Origin: Amycolatopsis benzoatilytica AK 16/65
Lineage (GTDB): Bacteria; Actinomycetota; Actinomycetes; Mycobacteriales; Pseudonocardiaceae
Reading direction: 5' to 3'
Length of the DNA: 64,000 nucleotides
Assembly (NCBI RefSeq): GCF_000383915.1
Contig: NZ_KB912942.1
Span: 4,337,795-4,401,794, forward strand
Below the pieces are notes generated by a model. The model did no database searches. It was not told the DNA's origin and was given only the letters and a program-made list of their open reading frames with translations. Below, one piece after another: positions 55,169 to 63,029 of the stretch. Numbering within the stretch: position 1 is the stretch's first letter; every line of letters begins with the position of its first letter. Position numbers and translations under genes: made by a program.

Positions 55169-57312
55169 GCGTCCTCCCGGAGTTCATGGCAGCGCACCAG
55201 GTCCGCGTACGCGCCGGCTCGCGCGAGCAGTCCGTCGTGGGTGCCGCGCTCGACCTCTTTGCCGTCCTCCAGCACGACGATCAGGTCGCAGTCGCGCACG
55301 GTGGACAGCCGGTGCGCGATGATCAGGCAGGTCGCGCCGCGATCGCGGAGGTTGGCGTCGACCAGCAGCTCGGTCTCTGGGTCCAGCGCGCTGGTGGCCT
55401 CGTCCAGCACGAGAATCCGGGGACGGCGGACCAGCGCGCGGGCGATCTCCATCCGCTGCCGCTGTCCGCCGGAGAAGTTCCGGCCGCCTTCGAGGACTAC
55501 GCCGTCGAGTCCGCCGGGCCGGGCTTCGATCACCTCGCGCAGCTCGGCGTCGGCGAGCGCGGCCAGCACTTCCTCGTCGCTGACCGACGAATCCCAGAGC
55601 GTCACGTTGTCCCGCACGGTGCCTTCGAACATCGCCGTGTCCTGGTCGACCACCGCGAACACGCGCGCCAGCACCGCCGGATCGACGTCGGTGACCGGGC
55701 AGCCGTCGATCGTCACGCTCCCGCTCCACGGCCGGTACAGGCCCGCGACCAGTTTGCCCACTGTGGACTTTCCGCTGCCGGACGCGCCCACCAGCGCCAC
55801 TCGCGCACCGGGCGGCAGATCGAGGGAAAGCCCGTCCAGCAACGGCTTCGCCAGCGGGTTGTAGCCGAACCGGACGGATTCGAGGACGACGCGACCCCGC
55901 GGCGGCGGCGCGGCGACCGACGGCGCGGGCGGGACCGGGTAGCGCTCGACGTCGTCCAGCCGCTGCAGGTCGACCCCGATCTCCTGCACCTGCCCGGCCA
56001 GCACGCTGAGGTCGCCGATCGGCCGGCTCATCGACGAGACCAGGAACTGCACGGCGACCAGCAGGCCGACGGTCAGCACGCCGGCGGCGACCAAGCTGCT
56101 GCCGATCAGCAGGAGCACCACCGTGTTCGCGGCCGCCAGCAACGCCGGCACCACCGCGAACACCGCGGCCGGCGCGCCCGCTCGCTGCCGCCGGGTCGTC
56201 AACGCCGCCTGCCGGGCGGCGAAGCGGCGGAAGCTGACGTCTTCCTGGCCGCTGGCTTTCACGGTTTCGATCATCGCGATGGTCGCGTAGACCACCGAAT
56301 ACCACCGCGCGCGCTCGGCTTGCAGCCCAGCGACCGCGGACAACCGCATCCGGGACAACCCGCGCAGCACCACCAGGTTCAGCCCGGAGAACGCCATCGC
56401 ACACAGCCCGAGCAGAGAACTGTACGAGCAAAGCAGCACACCGTAGGCGACAACGAGCGCGACATCCACGGCGGTCGCGGCGAACCGTCGCGTATAGACA
56501 TCCGCGACGTCGTCATTGGTACGCACCCGATAAGCCAGGTCGGCAGTGTCGCGCTGGGAAAAGAAGGCCATCGGCAACCGCAGCAGGTACTGGACGAAGC
56601 CGACTGCTCCGGCGAGCCCGCTCACCGTCGAGGCCCGAGCCAGCAGCAGCCGTTGCGCTAAGGCAGCCGCGAAGGTCAGCACCATCGCGATGCCGAGTGC
56701 CGGCACCACTCCGGCGACCGAATCGGCGTCCCCGGCGAGCAGCGCCCGGTCGACGAAGACGCGGATCAAGGCCGGCACCGCGATGCCGGCGACCGCCACG
56801 CACAATCCGAACAGAATGGCCAGCGGCAGGAGCGGCCCGATCGAACGCCACCGCGCGAGCAGCGCGCGGACCAGGCTGAACTTCCGGCCGCCGGTACGGA
56901 ACTCCGGCCCGGGCGCCAGCTTGATCGCGACCCCGGTGTAGGAGCGGAAAAGCTCGTCCATGCTCACCGAGCGCGGCCCGGTCGCCGGGTCGTTCAGCCG
57001 GACCTTGCCGCGCTGGACGCCTTCCAGCACCAGAAAATGCGAGAACTGCCAGAACAGGATCGCCGGGACCGCCATCTTGACCAGGTCCTCGGCGCCGCAC
57101 TGGATTCCCTTGGCGGTCAGGCCGTAGGCGCGCGCGGCTTTGACCACGCTGGAGGCGGTGGACCCGTCGCGGCTGACGCCGCAGGTCTCCCGAAGCTCGC
57201 CGAGCGGGACGTGCCTGCCGAAATGCGCGAGCACGATGCCCAGCGAAGCCGCCCCGCATTCGGTGGCTTCCATCTGGATGAGGGTGGGCGTGCGCACCCG
57301 CTTTCCGGTCAT
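55165..57312 (-). CDS. NHLP-type peptide export ABC transporter with C39 peptidase domain
   Basis: 715 residues. A C39 peptidase covers residues ~5-130, with the catalytic Cys in MEATECGAASLG, His in FSHFLVLEG and Asp in LNDPATG. Transmembrane helices follow (~150-430), then an ATPase with Walker A GASGSGKST, signature FSGGQ and Walker B ILVLDEA. The triad is complete, so the enzyme should cut precursor peptides after a double-glycine-like leader while exporting them. ATG 57312 overlaps the adaptor stop (ATGA); the frame upstream is a shadow of that gene. It and the next gene are one operon with the two precursors. Confidence 0.92.
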   Translation of the reverse strand: MTGKRVRTPTLIQMEATECGAASLGIVLAHFGRHVPLGELRETCGVSRDGSTASSVVKAARAYGLTAKGIQCGAEDLVKMAVPAILFWQFSHFLVLEGVQRGKVRLNDPATGPRSVSMDELFRSYTGVAIKLAPGPEFRTGGRKFSLVRALLARWRSIGPLLPLAILFGLCVAVAGIAVPALIRVFVDRALLAGDADSVAGVVPALGIAMVLTFAAALAQRLLLARASTVSGLAGAVGFVQYLLRLPMAFFSQRDTADLAYRVRTNDDVADVYTRRFAATAVDVALVVAYGVLLCSYSSLLGLCAMAFSGLNLVVLRGLSRMRLSAVAGLQAERARWYSVVYATIAMIETVKASGQEDVSFRRFAARQAALTTRRQRAGAPAAVFAVVPALLAAANTVVLLLIGSSLVAAGVLTVGLLVAVQFLVSSMSRPIGDLSVLAGQVQEIGVDLQRLDDVERYPVPPAPSVAAPPPRGRVVLESVRFGYNPLAKPLLDGLSLDLPPGARVALVGASGSGKSTVGKLVAGLYRPWSGSVTIDGCPVTDVDPAVLARVFAVVDQDTAMFEGTVRDNVTLWDSSVSDEEVLAALADAELREVIEARPGGLDGVVLEGGRNFSGGQRQRMEIARALVRRPRILVLDEATSALDPETELLVDANLRDRGATCLIIAHRLSTVRDCDLIVVLEDGKEVERGTHDGLLARAGAYADLVRCHELREDA

Positions 57313-58088
57313 GACAGCAGCCAGCGGACCGGGTGCTCGTACGCGAGCGTGATAGTGGCCTTGACGTCGCTTTGCGAAGCGAGTTCGAACGGCGGGGCGG
57401 CCTTGGACCACCGGATCTTGTCCAGGGCGATCACCACTCGCACCACTGGCCCGGACGCCAGCAGCGCGCGTACGTCGTGGGCAGTGCCGAGAAAGGCTCG
57501 CAGCGATTCTTCAGTCTCCGGGAACGTGCCCACTTCGGACACGATTCCAGCGAAAGTCCCGTAGTCGCCGACGGATACGGCACGCGCCTCGAGCCGGACG
57601 GCCATGCCAGGCCGCAGCGAAGGGGCGACGACCGCGTCGACGTACACCGCGGCTTCGAGCTTGCTGCTGTCCAAGCGTTCCAGCGCGAAAACCGGGGTCT
57701 CCGGGCGGAGCCACTGCCCGCTGGAGATCAACTGGTTGACGACCAGCGCAGGCCACGGCGCCAGGACGTTGTGCTGCGATCCGGCCTCATCGGACTCGGT
57801 GTACAGCGGCTGGCCTTGCGCCACTTGCTGGTCCGAGCGGGCCCACACGGTGACCACCTGCCCCGGTTTCCCGGCTGCCAAAGTGGACACTCCGGCCGAA
57901 TAGGTCAGCACACCTTGCGCGGAGACAGTACGGGGAACCACCGCGAAGATCGCCCAGCAGCCGCCGACCGCGAGTACGAGCGCCGCCGCGGCAGCGGCCA
58001 GCCAGACCGGGGCCGGCACCAACCGGGCGGCCTCGTCCAGATCCTCCGCCGATTCGAGGGTCCGCAGCGCCTGCTTGCTGAATCGCAT
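57309..58088 (-). CDS. HlyD-family/NHLP secretion adaptor protein
   Basis: 259 residues. One membrane helix (about residues 28-52) after a short cytosolic tail, then a beta-barrel/lipoyl-like hairpin (VSTLAAGKPGQVVTVWARSDQQVAQGQPLYT) and a C-terminal beta domain. This is the layout of bacteriocin NHLP secretion proteins, which bridge the ABC transporter to the outside. It begins with ATG 58088, 19 bases after the precursor stop. Confidence 0.85.
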   Translation of the reverse strand: MRFSKQALRTLESAEDLDEAARLVPAPVWLAAAAAALVLAVGGCWAIFAVVPRTVSAQGVLTYSAGVSTLAAGKPGQVVTVWARSDQQVAQGQPLYTESDEAGSQHNVLAPWPALVVNQLISSGQWLRPETPVFALERLDSSKLEAAVYVDAVVAPSLRPGMAVRLEARAVSVGDYGTFAGIVSEVGTFPETEESLRAFLGTAHDVRALLASGPVVRVVIALDKIRWSKAAPPFELASQSDVKATITLAYEHPVRWLLS

Positions 58089-58107
58089 CGCCGCTCCGGC
58101 CCTCGGC

Positions 58108-58230
58108 TCAGCTCAACGGCCCGCGCGGGCCGCCGCCGGCGCCGGCGATGACGTCCAGTTCCGGGTCTTCGGTCTCGACCGCGACGTAGTCGGCGTCGTC
58201 GTCGGCCAGGGTGTGCTGGGGCTGCGCCAT
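58108..58230 (-). CDS. putative exported precursor peptide 1 (40 residues)
   Basis: 40 residues, MAQPQHTLADDD start. An acidic leader ends in ETEDPELDVIAGAG, followed by GGPRGPLS. The ELDxIAxAG box matches the Ala/Gly-Gly leader end cut by C39 peptidases in NHLP-type systems. The core would be only 7-8 residues and carries one Arg and two Pro but no Cys, Ser/Thr-rich ring sites or aromatic residues. RBS: GCAGGAGCC at 58231-58245 region. It lies directly upstream of the adaptor and the protease-transporter. Confidence 0.75.
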   Translation of the reverse strand: MAQPQHTLADDDADYVAVETEDPELDVIAGAGGGPRGPLS

Positions 58231-58321
58231 GATCCGGCTCCTGCAGGGCGAAAGGGGTCCGGGGGCGCGGGCGGACGGGAGGGGGAGCCGCCCGCCCGCG
58301 CGTTCCGGAGAAGGGCTGGAG

Positions 58322-58449
58322 TTCAGGCACCGGCGGCCCGAAGGGCTTCCGCCGGGCCGCCGGTGCCTGAAGTGCCGGTCCACTGTGTACTGACCAGGGA
58401 ACCGGCACTTGCCCGGAACCGCGCCGCCGCCGGTCGCGGCCCGGGCAAG
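58322..58449 (-). promoter_or_regulatory. stacked hairpins between the two precursor genes
   Basis: Three inverted repeats stand in a row. A 19-bp perfect stem (58322-58340 with 58353-58371), a 10-bp stem (AAGTGCCGGT 58370-58379 with 58401-58410), and a 9-bp stem (CTTGCCCGG 58408-58416 with 58441-58449). On the minus strand they follow precursor 2 and precede precursor 1. They could act as a partial terminator or stabiliser, raising precursor 2 RNA over the export genes. Confidence 0.65.
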
Positions 58450-58458
58450 AAGGTGAGG

Positions 58459-58587
58459 TCAGGCGCGCGGCTGGCGCGGCACGGAGCCGAACTCGCCGGC
58501 CGCGGCGATCGCGTCCAGCTCGTGGTCGGCGATCTCGACGACCGGGGCAAGCTCTTCGGTGACGGTGATCTGCGCGGTGTTCGCCAT
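58459..58587 (-). CDS. putative exported precursor peptide 2 (42 residues)
   Basis: 42 residues starting MANTAQITVTEELAPVV, with a leader ending ADHELDAIAAAG and core EFGSVPRQPRA of about 11 residues. The leader box ELDAIAAAG matches ELDVIAGAG of precursor 1; the cores differ. GAGGAGCG lies well spaced before the ATG. This is the first gene of the export operon. Both cores contain PR and Pro but no Cys, so they may be unmodified or only trimmed. Too short to have been seen by standard gene callers with high length cut-offs. Confidence 0.75.
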   Translation of the reverse strand: MANTAQITVTEELAPVVEIADHELDAIAAAGEFGSVPRQPRA

Positions 58588-58782
58588 GACAACGCTCCTC
58601 GATAAGGTAAGCCGCTTCCGGAGGTTGTCCCTCCGGCGCCGCCGCTCGGCGACTGGTCATGAAACTAATCGCGGCACAGTTGCCGTCCCAGGCAGTTCCA
58701 CCGGCAGAACCGGGTTCTTCCGGCCGTCTCGCGGCCACAGTGGACAGTGGCGCGGCAGTCCGGAGATTGCGAGAATCGCCAG

Positions 58783-59388
58783 GTGAACGAAGGTGCGGAA
58801 AGAGGCGAAGCGGCCGCGCGGCGGCTGGCCGAACTGGACTGCTGCCTGCTCACGCCCGGGCTGACCGACGCCGAGTTCGCGCGCATCGAGCGCGAATACG
58901 GTTTCGAGTTCGCCCACGACCACCGCGCGTTCCTCGCAGTGGCGCTGCCGGTGGCCCGGCCGTTCGACCCGGCGACCGGCGATCCGGCGGCTCGGCGTCC
59001 GCCGTGGCCGGACTGGCGCGACGGCGATCCCGAGGAGCTGCGCGGGAAAGTCGCCTGGCCGGTCGAGGGCGTGCTGCAGGCGGTCGAGCACGGCTGGTGG
59101 GATCCGGCCTGGGGCGAACGTCCGGCCCCGGCGGCGGCCGCGGTGGCCGCGGCGAAGCGGCGGGCCGAAGCCGCGCCGAGGATGGTTCCGGTCTTCTCGC
59201 ACCGGTACCTGCCCGGCGGCCACGGCTCGTCCGGACGGCCGGTGCTGTCCATGATGGGCGCGGACATCATTTATTACGGCACGGATCTGCTGGACTACCT
59301 GAACCAGGAGTTCGGCGGATCCGGGCGCGCCAGCCTGGCCGCGTTGACGAAGCAGGACGCGGGACCGTTCTGGAGCGACTTCCTGTAA
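58783..59388 (+). CDS. SMI1/KNR4-like hypothetical protein
   Basis: About 201 residues from GTG 58783 (a GTG at 58747 would add 12). It has LTDAEFARIEREYGFEFAHDHRAFLAVALPV, like the N-terminal segment of SMI1/KNR4 (SUKH) proteins, and a C-terminal Asp-rich part ending FWSDFL. SUKH proteins include many immunity proteins against nuclease toxins, but this one is a distant match. It is divergent from the precursor genes; whether it protects the producer is speculative. Confidence 0.6.
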   Translation: MNEGAERGEAAARRLAELDCCLLTPGLTDAEFARIEREYGFEFAHDHRAFLAVALPVARPFDPATGDPAARRPPWPDWRDGDPEELRGKVAWPVEGVLQAVEHGWWDPAWGERPAPAAAAVAAAKRRAEAAPRMVPVFSHRYLPGGHGSSGRPVLSMMGADIIYYGTDLLDYLNQEFGGSGRASLAALTKQDAGPFWSDFL

Positions 59389-59396
59389 CCGAAAGG

Positions 59397-59424
59397 GTCT
59401 GCCCCGGCCGGAGCCGGGGCAGAC
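59397..59424. terminator. GC-rich hairpin between convergent genes
   Basis: A 12-bp perfect stem (GTCTGCCCCGGC and its complement) with a 4-base CGGA loop, 9 bases after the SUKH-like stop and 11 before the convergent monooxygenase stop. There is no T-run on either side; it may act in both directions. Confidence 0.6.
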
Positions 59425-59434
59425 CGGCTGGCGC

Positions 59435-61252
59435 TCAGGACAGGTGATGCACCTCCTGCAGCCCGTACACCGGCGTGTCCATGCCTTCGAAGCGCGCCTT
59501 CAGCTGCAGCGCCAGATACAGCGAGTAATGCCGCGATTGGTGCAGGTTCCCGCCGTGGAACCAGAGCCCTTCCTGCTGGGTCGGCTTCCACATGTTCCGC
59601 TGCTCGCCCTCCCACGGGCCCGGGTCCTTCGTCGTCTCCGAGCCGAGGCCCCAGCACTTGCCGACCTTGTCCGCGGTCTCCTGCCCGACCAGGTCGGCGA
59701 CCCAGCCGTTCATCGAGCCGTAGCCGGTCGCGTAGACCACCACATCGGCTTCCAGCTCGGTGCCGTCGGCGAGTACGACCGAATTCGCCGTCAGGTGGTC
59801 GACCTGGCCGTGCGCCAGCTTGATGCTGCCGTTGGCGACCAGCTCGGACGCGCCCACGTCGATGTAGTAGCCGGAGCCGCGCCGCAGGTACTTCATGAAC
59901 AGGCCGGAGCCGTCGTCGCCCCAGTCGTGCTTGAACCCGGCCGCCTCCAGCCGGTCGTAGAAGTCCGCGTCGCGCTCATGGATCGCTTGGTACACCGGGA
60001 TCTGGAACTCGGGCATGATCCGGTAAGGGATCGACGCGAAGATCAGATCGGCCTTCTCGGTGGTGACGCCCGCGGCCAGCGCACGCTCCGAGTACAGGTC
60101 GCCGAGGCCGAGGTCCATCAGCGAATCCGACTTGACGATGTGCGTCGACGAGCGCTGCACCATCGTCACGTCCGCACCGTGCTCCCACAGCGCCGCGCAG
60201 ATGTCGTGCGCAGAGTTGTTCGAGCCGACCACGATCGCCTTCTTGCCCGCGTACGCGTCCGGCCCGGGGTGCTGCGACGAGTGGTGCTGGTCGCCCTGGA
60301 ACTCGTCCATCCCCGGGAACGACGGCAGGTTCGGCTTCCCGGACATGCCGGTCGCGAACACGACGTGCCGCGGGGTGAGGACCACCTGCTCGCCGTCGCG
60401 GTCGACGTTCACGTGCCACTGCTTCGCTTCGTCGTCCCACACCGCCGAGGTGACCGCGGACCGCGTCCAGTACGGCACCTCCATCAGGTGCGTGTACATC
60501 TCCAGCCAGTCGGCGATCTTGTCCTTCGGCGCGAAGACCGGCCAGTTCTCCGGGAACGGCAGGTAGGGCAGGTGGTCGTACCAGACCGGGTCGTGCAGGC
60601 AGAGGTTCTTGTACCGCTTGCGCCACGAGTCGCCGGGGCGATCGTTGCGCTCCACCACGAGCGCGGGCACGCCGAGCTGCCGCAGCCGCGCGCCGAGCGC
60701 GATGCCGCCCTGCCCGCCGCCGATCACGACGACGTAGGGCTGCTCGTCGTAACCGAGCTTCTCCTGCTCCTCAGCCCGCTTCTCGGCCCACGACCGGCGG
60801 CCGCGCACGACACCGTGCTCGACGCCCTTCGGCCGCCGCTCGCGCTGCGACTCCTCGAAGCCCTTCAACTCGCGCAGGCTGGTGAGCAGCGTCCAGGCAC
60901 CCTCGTCCTTCAGCCGCAGGTGCCCCTTCGCACGGCCGGCAGCGGTCTCGAACTCGATCCAGGCGTCGATGACCCCGTCGGCCTCGGTGGCCGGTTCGGT
61001 GGTGCGGAACCCGCTCGGATCGGTCGTCTCCAGGCAGCCGCCGAGCAGGCCCGCGATGCCGTCCCGGCCTTCGACGGTCTTGATGTTCCAGGTGAAGGAG
61101 ACCAGGTCGCGCCAGTAGGAGTCGACCGCGAACAACGCCGCGGCGGCCTCCACGTCGCGAGCCGCCAGCGCGGCCTCGAACCGGGCCAGCCAGTCCTCGA
61201 CCCGAGCCTGCGGCGACCCGGTCCGCACTGTCCGGTCGACCGTCTGTGTCAT
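59435..61252 (-). CDS. NAD(P)/FAD-dependent monooxygenase with N-terminal NTF2-like domain
   Basis: 605 residues. The first ~140 residues form an SnoaL/NTF2-like domain (WLARFEAALAARDVEAAAALFAVDSYWRDLVSFTWNI). Then comes an FAD site GGGQGG near residue 180, and a second dinucleotide motif VVGSNNSAHD near 350 (Asn replaces the usual Gly), with ATGMSGKPNLP between them. This is the layout of flavin-containing and Baeyer-Villiger-like monooxygenases in actinobacteria. It opens with ATG after GGAGTTAGCC. The divergent GAF regulator is probably its activator. Substrate unknown. Confidence 0.88.
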   Translation of the reverse strand: MTQTVDRTVRTGSPQARVEDWLARFEAALAARDVEAAAALFAVDSYWRDLVSFTWNIKTVEGRDGIAGLLGGCLETTDPSGFRTTEPATEADGVIDAWIEFETAAGRAKGHLRLKDEGAWTLLTSLRELKGFEESQRERRPKGVEHGVVRGRRSWAEKRAEEQEKLGYDEQPYVVVIGGGQGGIALGARLRQLGVPALVVERNDRPGDSWRKRYKNLCLHDPVWYDHLPYLPFPENWPVFAPKDKIADWLEMYTHLMEVPYWTRSAVTSAVWDDEAKQWHVNVDRDGEQVVLTPRHVVFATGMSGKPNLPSFPGMDEFQGDQHHSSQHPGPDAYAGKKAIVVGSNNSAHDICAALWEHGADVTMVQRSSTHIVKSDSLMDLGLGDLYSERALAAGVTTEKADLIFASIPYRIMPEFQIPVYQAIHERDADFYDRLEAAGFKHDWGDDGSGLFMKYLRRGSGYYIDVGASELVANGSIKLAHGQVDHLTANSVVLADGTELEADVVVYATGYGSMNGWVADLVGQETADKVGKCWGLGSETTKDPGPWEGEQRNMWKPTQQEGLWFHGGNLHQSRHYSLYLALQLKARFEGMDTPVYGLQEVHHLS

Positions 61253-61411
61253 GGCTAACTCCTCAGACCTCGATGTCGGTGTAGCGCCGATCACACTCCT
61301 CTCGGCCGGTCGGCAACAAGGGTTGCAGCGAGTTGCACGCGCCCGGCGCATAGCGACGTCGACGCAGGTCACCTATGCTGGATCGCCTACGCGACGGTGC
61401 GGAGGTGGACT

Positions 61412-62377
61412 GTGGCGGTGCACAGTGCGGTTCCACCCGGCCGCAACCTGCCCGCACACGCCCGCGACCTGGTCCGGATGCACGAGGCCGTGATCGGCGG
61501 CAGCCGCCCCGCGGTCTTGCCGCGGCCGCTCGTGTCGCGTTCCTGGTCCCGGGCGCTGAGCCTCGGCCTCACCGCCGACCGGATCAACGCCCGCGATTCG
61601 GTGCCCGGCTACGAGGTCGAGCGCCGCCGGCACGGCTCCCCGCTGCGGCACGTCATCGAAGACCTCCGCCAGATCGTCGGAGCGACCTCCGACGCGGCGC
61701 ACATGCTCCTGGTGGTCACCGACGCGGACGGCATCATCCTGTGGCGCGAAGGGTCGTCCGCAATCCGGCGGAAGGCCGACACGCTGGGCTTCATCGAAGG
61801 CTCCGAATGGACCGAAGCCCGCGTCGGCACCAACGCGATCGGCACCGCGCTCGCCGAAGCCGCCCCGATCGAGCTGCTGGCGGGCGAACACTTCGAACTG
61901 GGTCAGCACCCGTGGTACTGCACCGCTTCGCCGATCCACGACCCGCGCACCGGCGAACTGCTCGGCGTCATCGACGTCAGCGGGCCCGCGCTCACGCTGC
62001 ATCCGGCGGTCGGCGCGCTGGTCGAAACCGGACGCCGGCTCGCCGAGTCCGAGCTGTGGCGCACCCACCGGCAACGGCTGGAACGACTGCGCCAGCTGTC
62101 GGAACCAGTCCTGATGTCCGGGCCGGCCCTGGTCGTCGACGAGGACGGCTGGGTCGCGCACAGCATCGGCGTCTCCGTGGGCGAACGCATCGCCGCTCCC
62201 AGGGCCGGCCAGATCGTCGCCGTCCCCGGACTCGGCGCCTGCCTCCCCGAACCGGTCGCCGACGGCTGGCTCGTCCGCCCGGCCGGCACCGGCCGCGAGG
62301 TCCGCCTCGACCTCGACCTGACTCCCGCTCCCCTGCTCAGCTTCCAAGCCGGCGACTCCGGCTGGCGCGCCCGGTGA
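61412..62377 (+). CDS. GAF domain transcriptional regulator (AcoR-like sensor part)
   Basis: 321 residues. GTG 61412 is 6 bases after GGAGG; an in-frame GTG at 61397 lies before the RBS. A helical N-terminus (HARDLVRMHEAVIGG, then SRSWSRAL) resembles the AcoR/activator N-terminal domain, followed by a GAF domain with EARVGTNAIGTAL, WYCTASPIHDPRTGELLGVIDVSG. A third segment (~225-320) reads like the usual linker before the DNA-binding end. In relatives the same chain continues into a winged HTH; here the frame ends and that part lies in the next frame (62374-62595). Confidence 0.8.
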   Translation: MAVHSAVPPGRNLPAHARDLVRMHEAVIGGSRPAVLPRPLVSRSWSRALSLGLTADRINARDSVPGYEVERRRHGSPLRHVIEDLRQIVGATSDAAHMLLVVTDADGIILWREGSSAIRRKADTLGFIEGSEWTEARVGTNAIGTALAEAAPIELLAGEHFELGQHPWYCTASPIHDPRTGELLGVIDVSGPALTLHPAVGALVETGRRLAESELWRTHRQRLERLRQLSEPVLMSGPALVVDEDGWVAHSIGVSVGERIAAPRAGQIVAVPGLGACLPEPVADGWLVRPAGTGREVRLDLDLTPAPLLSFQAGDSGWRAR

Positions 62378-62595
62378 CCAAACGCCACGCCGAAATCCTG
62401 GTCCGGCTCCAGAAGGCCGGCCGCGAAGGACTGTCCGCCGTCGCGCTCAGCGAAGCCCTCTACGGAGACGCCGAACACCTGGTCACCGTGCGTGCCGAAG
62501 TGTCCCGCCTGCGCCGGCTCCTCGGCGCGATCGTCGACACCCGCCCGTACCGGCTCGCCGAAGGCGTCCGGATGACCGTGCGCGCCGGACAGTAA
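62374..62595 (+). CDS. DNA-binding C-terminus of the GAF regulator, in a shifted frame
   Basis: 73 codons. It begins with GTG in a GTGA overlap with the preceding stop and encodes RHAEILVRLQKAGREGLSAV, EALYGDAEHLVTVRAEVSRLRRLLG and RPYRLAEG. This is the C-terminal winged-helix part that is normally fused to the GAF domain in this actinobacterial regulator family. One base less than the fused form would give exactly this split. It may be a real two-protein arrangement by coupled translation, a recent frameshift, or a sequencing error. Confidence 0.65.
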   Translation: MTKRHAEILVRLQKAGREGLSAVALSEALYGDAEHLVTVRAEVSRLRRLLGAIVDTRPYRLAEGVRMTVRAGQ

Positions 62596-62680
62596 CCAGG
62601 CGTTACGGCGCAACGCGGGGGGTGCTGCACGACGCCTCGCAGGCATCCGCTAATGTTGACCACACGTTGCACGGCAGCAC

Positions 62681-62752
62681 GCGCGATTAGCTCAGCGGGA
62701 GAGCGCTTCCCTGACACGGAAGAGGTCACTGGTTCAATCCCAGTATCGCGCA
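62681..62752 (+). tRNA. tRNA-Val (anticodon GAC)
   Basis: Acceptor arms GCGCGAT and ATCGCGC pair fully, and the anticodon loop contains CTGACAC with GAC. The T-arm has GGTTCAATCC. 72 nt, 3' CCA not encoded. Confidence 0.95.
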
Positions 62753-62787
62753 CTCCAGTCCACCCCAAGACTGGTGCGTTGCACAAC

Positions 62788-62859
62788 GGGCGATTAGCTC
62801 AGGGGGAGAGCGCTTCGTTCACACCGAAGAGGTCACTGGTTCGATCCCAGTATCGCCCA
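62788..62859 (+). tRNA. tRNA-Val (anticodon CAC)
   Basis: Acceptor arms GGGCGAT and ATCGCCC pair fully; the anticodon loop contains TTCACAC with CAC. The T-arm has GGTTCGATCC. It lies 35 bases after the other tRNA-Val and is probably transcribed with it. 72 nt, CCA not encoded. Confidence 0.95.
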
Positions 62860-62866
62860 CTCGATT

Positions 62867-62913
62867 CTCGAGGCGAGTCGGCTTGCGGAACACGCAGGCT
62901 GGCTCGCCTCGAG
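62867..62913 (+). terminator. hairpin after the tRNA-Val pair
   Basis: CTCGAGGCGAG (62867-62877) pairs with CTCGCCTCGAG (62903-62913), followed by GCGTTTCT. Likely the end of the tRNA transcript, with a weak T-run. Confidence 0.55.
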
Positions 62914-62936
62914 GCGTTTCTGGGGTTGCTGTGGAG

Positions 62937-62991
62937 GTCCGTGAAGGGCCCCTTGAGGGAATTAGATTCCCTCAAGGGGCCCTTCACGGAC
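62937..62991. repeat. 55-bp palindromic intergenic repeat, copy 5
   Basis: A nearly perfect palindrome: GTCCGTGAAGGGCCCCTT arm, AATTAGATT core, complementary arm ending CCCTTCACGGAC. It lies between the tRNA genes and the Rhs toxin locus. Confidence 0.85.
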
Positions 62992-63029
62992 GTCGAAGAC
63001 GCGCGGGCCGAGGCCGCGCTGCGCGCGCG

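Noticed and set aside
53390-58587. Lantibiotic or lasso peptide cluster
   Set aside because: No LanB/LanM/LanC, no lasso cyclase or B protein, and no Cys/Ser/Thr-rich core; only export genes and two short precursors are present.
59444-61258. A 604-codon plus-strand frame opposite the FAD monooxygenase
   Set aside because: It has no family motif and an Arg/Val/His-rich composition; the minus-strand frame has clear FAD motifs and a good RBS. It is a GC-bias shadow.
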